Source of the DNA: Acidobacteriota bacterium
GTDB lineage: Bacteria > Acidobacteriota > Vicinamibacteria > Vicinamibacterales > UBA2999
Assembly (NCBI GenBank): GCA_016184455.1
Contig: JACPCS010000110.1
Coordinates: 25,951 to 89,950 of the forward strand
Reading direction: 5' to 3'
Length of the DNA: 64,000 nucleotides
Both the position numbers and the translations under genes were made by a program. Each line of letters starts with the position of its first letter. The stretch's first letter is position 1. Below are positions 16,458 through 24,369 of this stretch, in pieces. Under the pieces are notes generated by a model, which was given only the letters and a program-made list of their open reading frames with translations, searched no databases and had not been told where the DNA came from.

Positions 16458-17099
16458 ATGAACATTCGCACAGCGCGAACGATGTACGCGTTTGCTCTCG
16501 CGGGAGTGCTCGCCACGGCCGCGTGCGGCGCCACCACGAGAGAGAACACTCCGACGACCGCGCCGCCGCCCTCGGGGCCGGCGCAGGTGTCCTCGAGCGA
16601 GCGTGGCGTGATCCCGGTCGGACAGGAGCTCGACGTGCGGCTGCAGAGCTCGCTGAGCTCGGAGACGTCTACCGTCGAGCAGCGCTTCGAGGCCACGACG
16701 GTCGTCGATCTGATGCAGGACGGCCGTGTGCTCGTCCCGGCGGGGTCGATCGTGCGCGGTGTCGTGTCCGGTGTCCACCGTCCGGGACGGATCGAGCGCG
16801 CAGGCAGCCTGACGCTCGCGTTCGATCAAATCATCGTGCGAGGACGCGAGATTCCGATGCGCGCCATGGCGACGCAGGTGTTCCAGAGCGGCGGCATTCG
16901 TGAGGAGGCGGGCACGATCGGCGCGGGCGCGGGCGTCGGCGGCATTGTCGGCGGCATCCTCGGCGGCGTGCAGGGCGCGCTGCTCGGAGCGGTGATCGGC
17001 GCCGGCGGCGCGGTCATCGCGACCGAGGGGAAGGACGTGCACCTGCCGGCCGGCTCGATGATCCGCATCCGCTTCGACACACCGGTGAACGTCGGCTGA
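16458..17099 (+). CDS. Glycine-zipper lipoprotein
   Basis: 213 residues; ATG 16458 follows GTGGAGG. The signal ends at VLATAAC, a probable lipobox, so the protein is likely anchored by a lipidated Cys. A Thr/Pro-rich linker leads to a beta-rich domain (VIPVGQELDVRLQSSLSSE...VVDLMQDGRVLVPAGSIVRG) and a hydrophobic glycine zipper (GAGAGVGGIVGGILGGVQGALLGAVIGAGGA would form it; see residues about 150-185). The last part, LPAGSMIRIRFDTPVNV, repeats the beta pattern. It is envelope-located and probably stress-related, lying between PRTase and hsp20. Exact function unknown. Confidence 0.7.
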   Translation: MNIRTARTMYAFALAGVLATAACGATTRENTPTTAPPPSGPAQVSSSERGVIPVGQELDVRLQSSLSSETSTVEQRFEATTVVDLMQDGRVLVPAGSIVRGVVSGVHRPGRIERAGSLTLAFDQIIVRGREIPMRAMATQVFQSGGIREEAGTIGAGAGVGGIVGGILGGVQGALLGAVIGAGGAVIATEGKDVHLPAGSMIRIRFDTPVNVG

Positions 17100-17112
17100 A
17101 AGGAGGCGCGTG

Positions 17113-17325
17113 ATGGCTCGTAATGCAGACGTCCCGACCACGCGCCGCGCGCCGGAGCGCTCCGAGACGCGGCGCTGGGATCCGTATCGGGTCGTGCCGC
17201 TGCCGCCGGGCGCCATCGCCGATTCGGCAAAGGCGAAGTTCTCCAACGGCGTGCTCGAGGTGACGGTCCAGGCACCCTCGCAGGAAACGCGCCGGGGCCG
17301 GAAGATCGACATTTCCGGCACGTAA
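17113..17325 (+). CDS. Hsp20-family remnant with in-frame internal deletion
   Basis: 70 residues, against about 150 in complete Hsp20 proteins. AGGAGG at 17101 selects ATG 17113. The N-terminus (MARNADVPTTRRAPERSE, then TRRWDPYR) is that of an alpha-heat-shock protein, and the second part (VVPLPPGAIADSAKAKFSNG, then VLEVTVQ) is the C-terminal strand region with the NGVLEV motif. The central alpha-crystallin strands between WDPYR and VVPLPP are absent, in frame. The remnant cannot form the usual dimer. The junction is near 17190. Confidence 0.75.
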   Translation: MARNADVPTTRRAPERSETRRWDPYRVVPLPPGAIADSAKAKFSNGVLEVTVQAPSQETRRGRKIDISGT

Positions 17326-17328
17326 CCC

Positions 17329-18024
17329 TCACGGCCCCTGCGGGGCCGCAACGGGTGCGATGGTGGACGACGGTTCGAGGTGCGACGGTGCGTCCGACGG
17401 TGCGAAGTGCGAAGGTCCAGTGCTGGGTTCGGCTGCACCTTCGGACGCGGCACCCTCGAACGTCGCACCGTCGGACGCACTGTTCGCACCGCTCGCACCC
17501 TCGACCACCTTCGCACTTTCCGCTCGTGCGGCTTCCCGCCGTCTGAACAGGCGATCCACCAGGCTCGGCGTGCTCGCGTTCGGATTCCACCCGAGGCGGA
17601 GCACCGTGACGTCCACGGCGCGGCGGCCGAACGCCAGCGCCTCGTGGCAGCTCCACATGTAGATGTCGAGCACGCGCCCCTGCACCCGCGGTCCCGTGTC
17701 CATGATCGTGTAGACGCCGTTGTACTTCGCCGTGTCGGTCGAGAGGTTGACGACGCTGCCGACCGGCAGGAGGGCGGGATCGGAGGCGGCGATGCCCGTG
17801 CGGACACCAACGCCGGATGCGGTCGTGCTCCCTTTGCAGTAGGCGGTCGCGGTGAAGGCGAGGCGCGAGCCGGCAGCCGGGAGCGTGGGGTCGACAAGGC
17901 CCCGCGGCGCCGCGTCGCGCGAGTCGAAGATGCTGGCGTCGTACAGCAGCACGAACGCGGCCGACGCGATGCACGTCGCCGCCAGCTTCCGCCAGAGCGA
18001 CCGGGAGATGAGGTGGCGCGTCAT
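17329..18024 (-). CDS. 3D-domain (MltA/RlpA-like) exported protein with repeat-derived tail
   Basis: 231 residues with an N-terminal membrane/signal segment (LWRKLAATCIASAAFVLLYDASI). The 3D domain (about 60-145) shows LAFTATAYCKGSTTASGVGV, the first Asp in GIAASDPALLPVGSVVNL, YTIMDTGPRVQGRVLDIYM with the other Asp residues, and HEALAFGRRAVDVTVL. This double-psi barrel domain occurs in peptidoglycan-acting proteins. The last 75 residues are a low-complexity Ala/Ser/Glu/Pro tail encoded by a word-repeat inverted repeat (17388-17405 with 17463-17480), so they are not a conserved domain. Confidence 0.78.
   Translation of the reverse strand: MTRHLISRSLWRKLAATCIASAAFVLLYDASIFDSRDAAPRGLVDPTLPAAGSRLAFTATAYCKGSTTASGVGVRTGIAASDPALLPVGSVVNLSTDTAKYNGVYTIMDTGPRVQGRVLDIYMWSCHEALAFGRRAVDVTVLRLGWNPNASTPSLVDRLFRRREAARAESAKVVEGASGANSASDGATFEGAASEGAAEPSTGPSHFAPSDAPSHLEPSSTIAPVAAPQGP
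17388..17480. repeat. Word-repeat inverted repeat inside the 3D-protein gene
   Basis: Perfect 18-bp inverted repeat, GTGCGTCCGACGGTGCGA (17388-17405) and its complement (17463-17480), within a wider block (17355-17515) made of variants of GGTGCGACG and GTTCGA. It codes the C-terminal tail of the 3D-domain protein on the minus strand. Confidence 0.7.
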
Positions 18025-19016
18025 CGGAAGTGCTCGTATCCCTCCGGCAGATCGCGGCTGCCGCCGCCCGTTCGCAGCAGCAGCCGGCGCTCCCGCGTCA
18101 CCTCGCCGATGCGGGTCACCAGGAGGCCGCCGAACGCCCGCTGCGCGCCTCGCAGCCGCCCATGGTGCGCCGGGCGCGACGTGAACAGCAGCTCATAGTC
18201 GTCGCCTCCCTGGAGTGCCGCCTCGATCGGATCGCGTCCGCGCGCCTCGTGCCAGCGCCGCACCGGGTCGGCGATCGGCAGCGCATCGGCGTCGATCGTG
18301 ATGCCGGCGCCAGACGCCTGGGCGACCTGCCGAACCGCATCGGCCAGCCCGTCGCTCAGATCCATGCATGCCGAGGCGGCGCGGTGGCTCCCCAGCGCCA
18401 GTCCCGCGCGTACTCGCGGATCCGGACGGAGATACCGCTGTTCCTGCGCCTGCATCATCTGTGTGCCTCCGTCCCGCAGCGATTCGAGGCCCGCGAGGCC
18501 GTCACCGACCGTGCCCGTTAGATATACCCGATCGCCCGGACGCGCGCCCGATCGCGTCAGCACCCGCCGCCGGCGCACGGTCCCGATGGCGGTCACATCG
18601 ACGACGAGCGGGCCGGGCGAGCGCGAAATGTTGCCGCCGACCACGGCGACGCGGTACGCGCTGGCGATCGCGAGCAGCCCGTCGACCAGGCCGTCGAACG
18701 TCGCCACGTCGAGGGCGTCGGGCAGCACGAGTGACAGGAGCGCCGCGCGCGGCCGCGCGCCCATCGCCGCCAGATCGCTGAGATTCACCGCCAGCGCCCG
18801 GTGACCGATGGCGTCGGGCGCGACGAAGCGCCGGTCGAAATGCACGCCCTCGACCTGCACATCGGTGGTGAACACGTCGAGCGCGCCGCGCTCCGGTTCC
18901 ACGACCGCCGCATCGTCACCGGGGCCGACGACGAGCCACGCGGGCGCCACGAGCCGCGCCGTGATGCGTTGGATGAGCGCGCGCTCGCCGAGGTCGGCTA
19001 CGGTGCGAGTGGGCAA
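18021..19016 (-). CDS. thiL: Thiamine-monophosphate kinase
   Basis: Phosphorylates thiamine monophosphate to thiamine pyrophosphate with ATP in the cytoplasm; 331 residues. Signatures: DLGERALIQRI, VVGPGDDAAVVE (metal/ATP-binding Asp pair), TTDVQVEGVHFD, GHRALAVNLSDLAAMGA, VVGGNISR, MDLSDGLADAV and GGDDYELLFT. The start is taken at TTG 19016, because everything upstream of it is 6S RNA (19036-19217) and not coding; no good Shine-Dalgarno precedes it, so the exact start is uncertain. The 4-base overlap of its end with the 3D-protein start (18021-18024) suggests coupled translation. Confidence 0.9.
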   Translation of the reverse strand: MPTRTVADLGERALIQRITARLVAPAWLVVGPGDDAAVVEPERGALDVFTTDVQVEGVHFDRRFVAPDAIGHRALAVNLSDLAAMGARPRAALLSLVLPDALDVATFDGLVDGLLAIASAYRVAVVGGNISRSPGPLVVDVTAIGTVRRRRVLTRSGARPGDRVYLTGTVGDGLAGLESLRDGGTQMMQAQEQRYLRPDPRVRAGLALGSHRAASACMDLSDGLADAVRQVAQASGAGITIDADALPIADPVRRWHEARGRDPIEAALQGGDDYELLFTSRPAHHGRLRGAQRAFGGLLVTRIGEVTRERRLLLRTGGGSRDLPEGYEHFR

Positions 19017-19035
19017 CTGAACAGGGGGGGAAGGC

Positions 19036-19217
19036 AGCCCCGCTTTGCCGTGTGGGGAGGTCGAATGAACCTGCGAAAGCAGGTGGAACCGCTGTTGTCG
19101 GCCGCGCTTCAGGCTTCCTCGCCTCGGAGGCATGCACACCGCGCGTCCTCGCGGCTCGCTTGGGGTTTAACGTTGGCTCAGACGAGCCTCCGAACCATCA
19201 CGAGCAAAGCAGGAGCT
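19036..19217 (-). ncRNA. ssrS: 6S RNA
   Basis: Regulator that binds RNA polymerase holoenzyme by mimicking an open promoter. About 182 nt, close to the 184 nt of E. coli 6S. The closing stem pairs AGCUCC-U-GCUUUGC (RNA 5' side, plus coordinates 19217-19204) with GCAAAGC-GGGGCU (19048-19036). Inside it, CUGAGCC, a GCAUGCC...GGAAGCCUGAA segment, CCGACAACA, and the CCACCUG...CAGGUUC hairpin follow in the same order as in E. coli 6S. Position directly downstream of zapA on the same strand is the classic ssrS locus. The call is by manual comparison. Confidence 0.82.
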
Positions 19218-19280
19218 ACAGCAATCTTAGTCTGGCCCCGGGGGCCGGTCAAGCCGAGTAAGTGACTGATATTACGTGAC

Positions 19281-19568
19281 TTATTGTGCCGAGAGCGCCT
19301 GGTCGACGAGCTGTTCGATCCGCAGGGTCCGCTCGTGCAGCTCGCCGTGGGAGGCCGACTGGTTCTGGCGCGTGCGGAAGCACTCGTCGGCGAGATTGAG
19401 CGCGACGAGAATCGCCAGACTCAACATGTCGGTCGTCGGCACCGCCTCGGAGGCGGCGCGCATCTTCTGATCGACGTACGCCGCAAGCTCGATCACGTAC
19501 GCCGGGTCGAGGGTGCTGCGGATCGGATAGCGCTGGCCGCCGATTTCAACCGTGACGACGCCTGGCAT
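19281..19568 (-). CDS. zapA: Cell division protein ZapA
   Basis: 95-residue cytoplasmic FtsZ-ring stabiliser. The family pattern is clear: VTVEIGGQRYPIRSTLDPAYVIELAAYVDQKM, then a helix with MLSLAILVALNLADEC and a C-terminal coiled coil (HERTLRIEQLVDQALSAQ). Downstream is 6S RNA, upstream a short coiled-coil protein in place of ZapB. A word-repeat hairpin (19572-19633) directly precedes its ATG and covers the position of a ribosome binding site. Confidence 0.9.
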   Translation of the reverse strand: MPGVVTVEIGGQRYPIRSTLDPAYVIELAAYVDQKMRAASEAVPTTDMLSLAILVALNLADECFRTRQNQSASHGELHERTLRIEQLVDQALSAQ

Positions 19569-19571
19569 AAA

Positions 19572-19633
19572 GTCTTTTGTCTCTTGTCTCTGGTCTCTTG
19601 TCGTCAAGCGACCAAAGACCACAGACGAGAGAC
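19572..19633. repeat. Word-repeat hairpin before zapA (word GTCTCTTG)
   Basis: Left arm 19572-19605 and right arm 19610-19633, 24 paired bases with about five mismatches, separated by a short loop. Each arm contains three or four variants of GTCTCTTG/GTCTCTGG. It lies between the coiled-coil gene stop and the zapA start, and resembles the hairpin at 23706-23756. Confidence 0.7.
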
Positions 19634-19635
19634 AT

Positions 19636-19911
19636 TCACAATGCCTCCAGGTGCGACAGCATCTCGGCGACGCGCTGGCGGATCGCGTCGCGCTCGTGCC
19701 GCAGCGCGTCGAGCTCCGCATCGACGCCGTGCGCGTCGGCCAGCCGCGCGCGCAGCGATTCGACTTCCTGCGTGAGCCGCGCGTGCTCCTCCGTCGCCGT
19801 CGCCTGCTCGGCGCGAAGCCTCGTCACGACACTGACCAGAAGCTTCACCTTCTCCTCGAGCCGATCGATCGGCTCGAGATCGACCGTACGCGCCACCGCC
19901 TGCTTTGCCAT
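19636..19911 (-). CDS. Short coiled-coil protein, possible ZapB-like division partner
   Basis: 91 residues from ATG 19911 (MAKQAVARTVDLEPIDRLEE); an upstream ATG at 19956 is in frame but overlaps intergenic DNA. Almost the whole protein is a heptad-rich coiled coil (VKLLVSVVTRLRAEQATA, LTQEVESLRARL, LDALRHERDAIRQRVAEML). Small coiled-coil proteins next to zapA usually belong to the Z-ring, hence the suggestion, but coiled coils carry little family information. Confidence 0.65.
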   Translation of the reverse strand: MAKQAVARTVDLEPIDRLEEKVKLLVSVVTRLRAEQATATEEHARLTQEVESLRARLADAHGVDAELDALRHERDAIRQRVAEMLSHLEAL

Positions 19912-19956
19912 CCGTGCCTCGCGTGTGAGGGAAAAATGCTGCCGGCAGAATAGCAT

Positions 19957-19974
19957 GGTTGGTGACGACCAACC
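19957..19974. repeat. Short hairpin (word GGTTGGT)
   Basis: Perfect 7-bp stem GGTTGGT (19957-19963) and ACCAACC (19968-19974), loop GACG, followed by a further ACCAAC copy. Lies between pheT and the coiled-coil gene and uses the same word as the hairpin at 55647-55723. Confidence 0.6.
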
Positions 19975-19979
19975 ACCAA

Positions 19980-22040
19980 CTAACGTTGTACCGCGCCGTT
20001 CTTTTCCTTCAATGCTGCGATCACGCGCGTCATCGCGTCCTGCACTTCCGCGTCCGTGAGCGTTCTGTCAGATGACCGGAAAGTCAGCCTCAGAGACAGA
20101 CTGACTTTGTCGGGCGGAATGCCCTTGCCCTGATAGCGGTCGAACTCGCTGACGCGGACGAGCGTCGGCGGCGCCGCGTCGCGAATGGTCGCGCGCACGT
20201 CCGTTGCGGGCAGCGCTTCGTCGACGAGGATCGAGATATCGCGAACGACCGACGGGAACCGCGGCAGTGGTTCGACGCGCACCGCGCGGCGGGCGGCGGC
20301 CGGCGGGAGCGCGTCGAGATCGATCTCCGCCGCGTAGACCGGATCGTTGCCCGGCAGACCGTGATCGTCTGCGATCGACTCGGCGAGCTGGCCGACGACG
20401 CCGACCCGCGTGCCGTTGGCGAAGACCGCCGCGGCGCGGCCGGGCATCAGCCATCGCTCGTCGGCGGGCGTGGTGTGGACTTCCACGCCCAACGCTTGGC
20501 AGACACGCTCGGCGACCGCCTGGATATCGAAGAAATCCACGGGCCTGCCGCTGCCGCTCCAGTGCTCGGGCGCGCCTGCGCCGGTCCAGACGCAGCCGAC
20601 CGCCTGCCGCTCGCCGGTGGATCGCATAAAGCGGGCGCCGAGCTCGAACAGGCGCACGTCGCGCTGTTCGCGCCGGCGGTTGTGGGCAACCGCGTCCATC
20701 AGGCCGGGCAGCAGCGACGGCCGGAGCACGGCGAACAGTTCCGAGAGGGGGTTGGCGATCGGCACGAGATCCCCTTCGCCCGCAAAGGGCGCCGCGGCGC
20801 GCTCGGCGATGAACCCGAAGGTCACCGCTTCGAAGAACCCCGCCGCGGTGAGCGCCGACCGCAGATCGCGCGCGCGCTGGATTCGCGGATCGACCGGCGG
20901 CGGCGCGGTGGTCAGCGCGGGGAACGTCGTCGGCAGCCGATCGAATCCGTAGTGGCGCGCGACTTCCTCGATCACATCGACCTCGCGCCGCACGTCGACG
21001 CGGCGCGTCGGGACGGCCACGCGCCAGCCGCCGGGCGCCGGCGCGAGCGTGAAGCCGAGGCGCTCGAGCATGCGTCGCACATCGCGATCCGGGATCGCCG
21101 TTCCGAGCAGGCCGGCGATCTTCTCGCGGCGCAGCCGCAGCACGCCGGGTTTGATGCGCGCCGGGTAGCGATCGATCACGCCGCCCCGCGCGCGCCCGGC
21201 GCCGATCATTTCGATGAGCGCGAGCGCGCGGCGCATGGCGTTGACGGCCGTCGCGGGATCGGCGCCGCGCTCGAAGCGCACGCTCGCTTCCGTCTTCAGT
21301 CCGAGCTTCTTACTGGTGCGGCGCACCGACAGCGGGTTGAAGTAGGCGCTCTCGAGGACGATCGTCTTCGTCGCGGCGCTCACCTCCGAGTTGCCGCCGC
21401 CCATCACGCCCGCGACCGCCGTCGCGCGCTCGGCGTCGGCGATCACCAGCATCTCCGGCGAGAGCGTCCGGAGCTGACCGTCGAGCGTGCGCAGCGTCTC
21501 GCCCGGGCGCGCCGTCCGCACCCGAATCTCCGGGCCCGCCAGCCGTGCGTGGTCGAAGGCGTGCATCGGCTGCCCGAGCTCGAGCAGCACGTAGTTGGTG
21601 ACGTCGACGATGTTGCTGATCGGCCGGATGCCGGCGGCCTCGAGGCGCGTCTGCATCCACGTGGGCGAGGGACGCAGCTCGACGTCGGCGACCGCGCCGA
21701 CGTAGCGCGGGCAGAGGTCCGGGTTTTCGATGGTGATTTGGAGTGCCGAGGATCGTGGGGCGGGCCCTTTGGGCCCGCCGCGCGAGCCCGAAGGGCTCGC
21801 CCCAGGACCGCGCGTCCGCAGTTTCACCCCGTACGCCGTCGCCACCTCGCGCGCCATGCCGCCGACCGACAGGCAGTCGGGGCGGTTCGCGGTGACCTCG
21901 AAGTCGATCACCGCATCTCCGGTGCCGACCGTCTCGATCCCCTCGACCGCGAAGCCGCGCGTGGACATCGTCCGCGCGACATCCTCGGCCGAGTCCGGGA
22001 TGTCGACGAGCTCACGCAGCCAGGAGAGCAGGATTCTCAC
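19980..22040 (-). CDS. pheT: Phenylalanyl-tRNA synthetase beta chain, without EMAP domain
   Basis: 686 residues, beta subunit of the (alpha-beta)2 enzyme that charges tRNA-Phe. The GTG at 22040 overlaps the pheS stop by four bases. The N-terminus LLSWLRELVDIP...GFAVEGIETVG runs straight into VIDFEVTANRPDCLSVGGMAREVA, so the EMAP/OB tRNA-binding domain (about 110 residues in E. coli) is absent. Residues about 76-97 are encoded by a REP-like palindrome. The rest is complete: PISNIVDVTNYVLLELGQPMHAFD, FERGADP, the inactive catalytic-like module, and the C-terminal anticodon-binding FDX domain (PRFPSVVRDISILVD). Confidence 0.93.
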   Translation of the reverse strand: MRILLSWLRELVDIPDSAEDVARTMSTRGFAVEGIETVGTGDAVIDFEVTANRPDCLSVGGMAREVATAYGVKLRTRGPGASPSGSRGGPKGPAPRSSALQITIENPDLCPRYVGAVADVELRPSPTWMQTRLEAAGIRPISNIVDVTNYVLLELGQPMHAFDHARLAGPEIRVRTARPGETLRTLDGQLRTLSPEMLVIADAERATAVAGVMGGGNSEVSAATKTIVLESAYFNPLSVRRTSKKLGLKTEASVRFERGADPATAVNAMRRALALIEMIGAGRARGGVIDRYPARIKPGVLRLRREKIAGLLGTAIPDRDVRRMLERLGFTLAPAPGGWRVAVPTRRVDVRREVDVIEEVARHYGFDRLPTTFPALTTAPPPVDPRIQRARDLRSALTAAGFFEAVTFGFIAERAAAPFAGEGDLVPIANPLSELFAVLRPSLLPGLMDAVAHNRRREQRDVRLFELGARFMRSTGERQAVGCVWTGAGAPEHWSGSGRPVDFFDIQAVAERVCQALGVEVHTTPADERWLMPGRAAAVFANGTRVGVVGQLAESIADDHGLPGNDPVYAAEIDLDALPPAAARRAVRVEPLPRFPSVVRDISILVDEALPATDVRATIRDAAPPTLVRVSEFDRYQGKGIPPDKVSLSLRLTFRSSDRTLTDAEVQDAMTRVIAALKEKNGAVQR
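21756..21804. repeat. REP-like double palindrome inside pheT
   Basis: Hairpin GGCGGGCCC-TTT-GGGCCCGCC (21759-21779) followed by CGAGCCC-GAA-GGGCTCG (21783-21799), enclosed by an outer pair TGGGGCG/CGCCCCA. It is translated in frame as a Gly/Pro/Ser/Arg-rich insert of about 20 residues in PheT. Confidence 0.75.
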
Positions 22041-23128
22041 AGCGGGAACTGCTCCAGGAAGCGCAGGTCGTTCTCGTAGAACAGGCGGATGTCGTCGACG
22101 CCGTACTTCAGCATCGCGACGCGCTCCATGCCCATGCCGAACGCGAAGCCGGTCACCTCGTCCGGGTCGTAGCCGACCGCCTCGAACACGGCGGGGTGCA
22201 CCATGCCGCTGCCGAGGATCTCGAGCCAGCCGGTGTGCTTGCACGTGCCGCAGCCCGAGCCGCCGCAGCTCTGGCAGCTGATGTCGACCTCCGCGCTCGG
22301 CTCGGTGTACGGGAAGAAGCTCGGACGCAGCCGCACCCGTACGTCGCCGAACAGATCGCGCAGCATCGCCTCGAACGTTCCCTTGAGATCCGCGAGGGTG
22401 ATCCCGCGTCCGACGACGAGCCCCTCGAACTGCTGGAACATCGGCGTGTGGCTGAGATCGAGCTGGTCGCGGCGATAGACGCGTCCCGGCACGATGAGGC
22501 GGATCGGCGGGGGAAACGTCTTCATGTAGCGGATCTGCATCGCCGAGGTGTGCGTGCGGAGGAGCGTCGCGGCGCGCACCTGCGCCTCGGGCACGCGGCC
22601 TCGATGCGCGCCCCACGTGCCGCCGGCGATCGGCACGCCGAGGTACAGCGTGTCCTGCATGTCGCGCGCGGGGTGGTCGGGCGGCATGTTGAGCGCCTCG
22701 AAGTTGTGGTAGTCGTCCTCGACTTCGGGCCCTTCGAGGATCTCGTAGCCCATCCGCGCGAAGATGTCCTCCACCTCCTGGCGCACGCGCATCAGCGGAT
22801 GGATGCGGCCGATCGGGATCGGGCGGCTGCCGAGCGTCGGGTCGATCGCGCCGGCCGGTCGGCGCGTCGCCGCGACCGCGCCGCGCTTCTCCTCGATTGC
22901 GGATTCGATCTCGGTCTTGAAGGCGTTGACCAGCCGGCCGAACTCGCGCCGCTCGTCGGGCGGGACGGTGCCCACCTGCTTGAGGAGCGCGGTGACCGAT
23001 CCGTTCTTGCGGCTCAGGAAGGCGGCGTCGAGGGCGTCGAGATCGCGGTCGGTGGTGGCGGCGGCCAGCCGCGCGCGGAAATCCGCGCGCAGCGCGTCGA
23101 TGGCCGTCCGGACCTCGGTATCAGGCAT
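22037..23128 (-). CDS. pheS: Phenylalanyl-tRNA synthetase alpha chain
   Basis: 363 residues, the catalytic class II subunit. An N-terminal coiled coil ([17 protein letters not shown] onward) binds tRNA; motif 1 surrounds [14 protein letters not shown], motif 2 is [19 protein letters not shown], and motif 3 is [14 protein letters not shown]. The [12 protein letters not shown] segment is the usual Cys-rich turn of bacterial PheS. Its start lies inside the end of rplT (8-base overlap), and its end overlaps the pheT start. Confidence 0.96.
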   Translation of the reverse strand: MPDTEVRTAIDALRADFRARLAAATTDRDLDALDAAFLSRKNGSVTALLKQVGTVPPDERREFGRLVNAFKTEIESAIEEKRGAVAATRRPAGAIDPTLGSRPIPIGRIHPLMRVRQEVEDIFARMGYEILEGPEVEDDYHNFEALNMPPDHPARDMQDTLYLGVPIAGGTWGAHRGRVPEAQVRAATLLRTHTSAMQIRYMKTFPPPIRLIVPGRVYRRDQLDLSHTPMFQQFEGLVVGRGITLADLKGTFEAMLRDLFGDVRVRLRPSFFPYTEPSAEVDISCQSCGGSGCGTCKHTGWLEILGSGMVHPAVFEAVGYDPDEVTGFAFGMGMERVAMLKYGVDDIRLFYENDLRFLEQFPL

Positions 23129-23492
23129 TCGCCTGGGCGGGCAGCGCGGCCTTGGCCTGCGCCACCACCTTGGCGAACGCCGCGGACTGGGTGGCGGCCA
23201 GATCGGCCAGCATCTTGCGGTCGATGGTGACGCCCGCCGCCTTGAGCCCGCGCATCAGCTGTGCGTAGGTGAGGCCGTTCTCTCGCGCCGCCGCGTTGAT
23301 CCGCACGATCCAGAGCCGGCGGAAGTCGCGCTTCTTGTTCTTGCGCCCGACGTAGGCGTACTTGCCCGCGATGTCGACCGCTTCCTTGGCGGCGCGATAC
23401 AGCTTGCTCTTGGTCTGGTAATACCCCTTGGCGCGCGACAGCAGCTTCTTGCGCTTGGCGCGGCGAACCGTTCCTCGTTTGACTCTCGGCAT
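23121..23492 (-). CDS. rplT: 50S ribosomal protein L20
   Basis: 123 residues, normal length. [39 protein letters not shown] and [16 protein letters not shown] are standard L20 sequence. It binds 23S rRNA early in 50S assembly and in many bacteria represses the infC-rpmI-rplT messenger. The C-terminus is Ala-rich. It follows rpmI by nine bases. Confidence 0.97.
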   Translation of the reverse strand: MPRVKRGTVRRAKRKKLLSRAKGYYQTKSKLYRAAKEAVDIAGKYAYVGRKNKKRDFRRLWIVRINAAARENGLTYAQLMRGLKAAGVTIDRKMLADLAATQSAAFAKVVAQAKAALPAQANA

Positions 23493-23501
23493 TGCGTCCT
23501 C

Positions 23502-23699
23502 TTATTTGTACGGCAGCATGCGATTGAGCTTGTCGGCGTCCTGCGGCGCCACCTCGCGCTTCTTCCGCATGTGGCGCTTCACCTTCGTCGTCTTGCTCGT
23601 CAGGATGTGGCGCTTGAACGCCGAGGCGCGCATGATCTTCCCCGTGCCGGTCTTCTTGAAGCGCTTCGCGGCGCCCCGGTGCGTTTTGAGCTTTGGCAT
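23502..23699 (-). CDS. rpmI: 50S ribosomal protein L35
   Basis: 65 residues: [20 protein letters not shown] at the N-terminus, then [20 protein letters not shown] and LNRMLPYK. A word-repeat hairpin ends seven bases before its ATG, leaving only CGGAA as a possible Shine-Dalgarno. It is part of the thrS-infC-rpmI-rplT-pheS-pheT operon. Confidence 0.97.
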   Translation of the reverse strand: MPKLKTHRGAAKRFKKTGTGKIMRASAFKRHILTSKTTKVKRHMRKKREVAPQDADKLNRMLPYK

Positions 23700-23705
23700 A
23701 TTTCC

Positions 23706-23756
23706 GTCTTTAGTCTCTGGTCTTTAGTCGTTGTCCTGGACGAGAGACCAGAGACC
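23706..23756. repeat. Word-repeat hairpin before rpmI (word GTCTTTGG/GTCTCTGG)
   Basis: Left arm 23706-23729 (GTCTTTAGTCTCTGGTCTTT begins it) pairs with right arm about 23740-23764. Arms of 24 bases with three mismatches, each built from three variants of one 8-base word. It fills the gap between infC and rpmI, where bacteria often place the L20 leader control, and shares its word with the hairpin before zapA. Confidence 0.7.
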
Positions 23757-23770
23757 AAAGACCCGTGGTT

Positions 23771-24358
23771 TTACTCGTCCGCCGCCGCCGCTTCCTGCGG
23801 CTTCGGCCTCGTTCCCGACTTGCGGCCCGTGCGCTGCGCCAGGATCACGTGCATCTGGTTGCCTTCCATGCGCGGCATCGTCTCGGGCATCGCGGCGTCG
23901 GCCAGCTCGCTCATCAGCCGCTCGAGGATACGGCGCCCGATCTCGGGATGCGCCATTTCGCGTCCCCGGAAGAAGATCGTCGCTTTCACCTTGTCGCCTT
24001 CGGCGAGGAAGCGCTCGATGTGCTTCTTCTTGAACTGATAGTCGTGCTCGTCGACCTTCGGCCGGAACTTGATCTCCTTGACGTCGATCACTCGCTGGTG
24101 CTTCTTGGCCTCGCGCGACCGCTTCTGCTCCTGGTATTGGTACTTGCCGAAATCCATGATCCGGCAGACCGGCGGCACCGCCGTCGGGGAGATCTCGACG
24201 AGGTCGAGCCCCTTCTGCTTCGCGATGGCAAGTGCCTGGGGAGGAGGCATGATGCCGAGCTGCTGGCCGCTTTCGTCGATTACGCGGATCTCACGGACCC
24301 GGATGCGCTCGTTGATGCGAACGCGGTCGTCACGTCGGGGCGAACGGTCGTAAGCGAT
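23771..24358 (-). CDS. infC: Translation initiation factor IF-3 with AUC start codon
   Basis: 195 residues; binds the 30S subunit and checks start codons. The ATG at 24250 would leave out the essential N-terminal segment: 36 codons upstream are in frame and read VRINERIRVREIRVIDESGQ, the conserved IF-3 N-terminus. The only start placed behind the AGAGGAGG Shine-Dalgarno is ATC at 24356-24358. Rare AUU/AUC/AUA starts are known for infC and underlie its self-repression. Further marks: LDLVEISPTAVPPVCRIMDFGKY, KEIKFRPKVDEHDY and VKATIFFRGREMAHPEIG. The Shine-Dalgarno lies in the 11-base gap after thrS. Confidence 0.93.
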   Translation of the reverse strand: MAYDRSPRRDDRVRINERIRVREIRVIDESGQQLGIMPPPQALAIAKQKGLDLVEISPTAVPPVCRIMDFGKYQYQEQKRSREAKKHQRVIDVKEIKFRPKVDEHDYQFKKKHIERFLAEGDKVKATIFFRGREMAHPEIGRRILERLMSELADAAMPETMPRMEGNQMHVILAQRTGRKSGTRPKPQEAAAADE

Positions 24359-24369
24359 AACGCCTCCTC

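Noticed and set aside
14911..17325. Genomic island or transferred stress cluster
   Set aside because: GC content and codon use look like the surroundings, and no integrase, tRNA junction or flanking repeats are present.
15630..17897. Very long minus-strand open frame (755 codons) and similar ones at 8034-9779, 4644-5981 and 59423-61678
   Set aside because: They run antisense over well-recognised genes, are Arg/Ala/Gly/Pro-rich with no family motifs, and arise from high GC at codon position 3.
18021..19139. Upstream extension of thiL to an ATG at 19139
   Set aside because: The extra 41 codons overlap the 6S RNA and show no homology; TTG 19016 fits the protein start.
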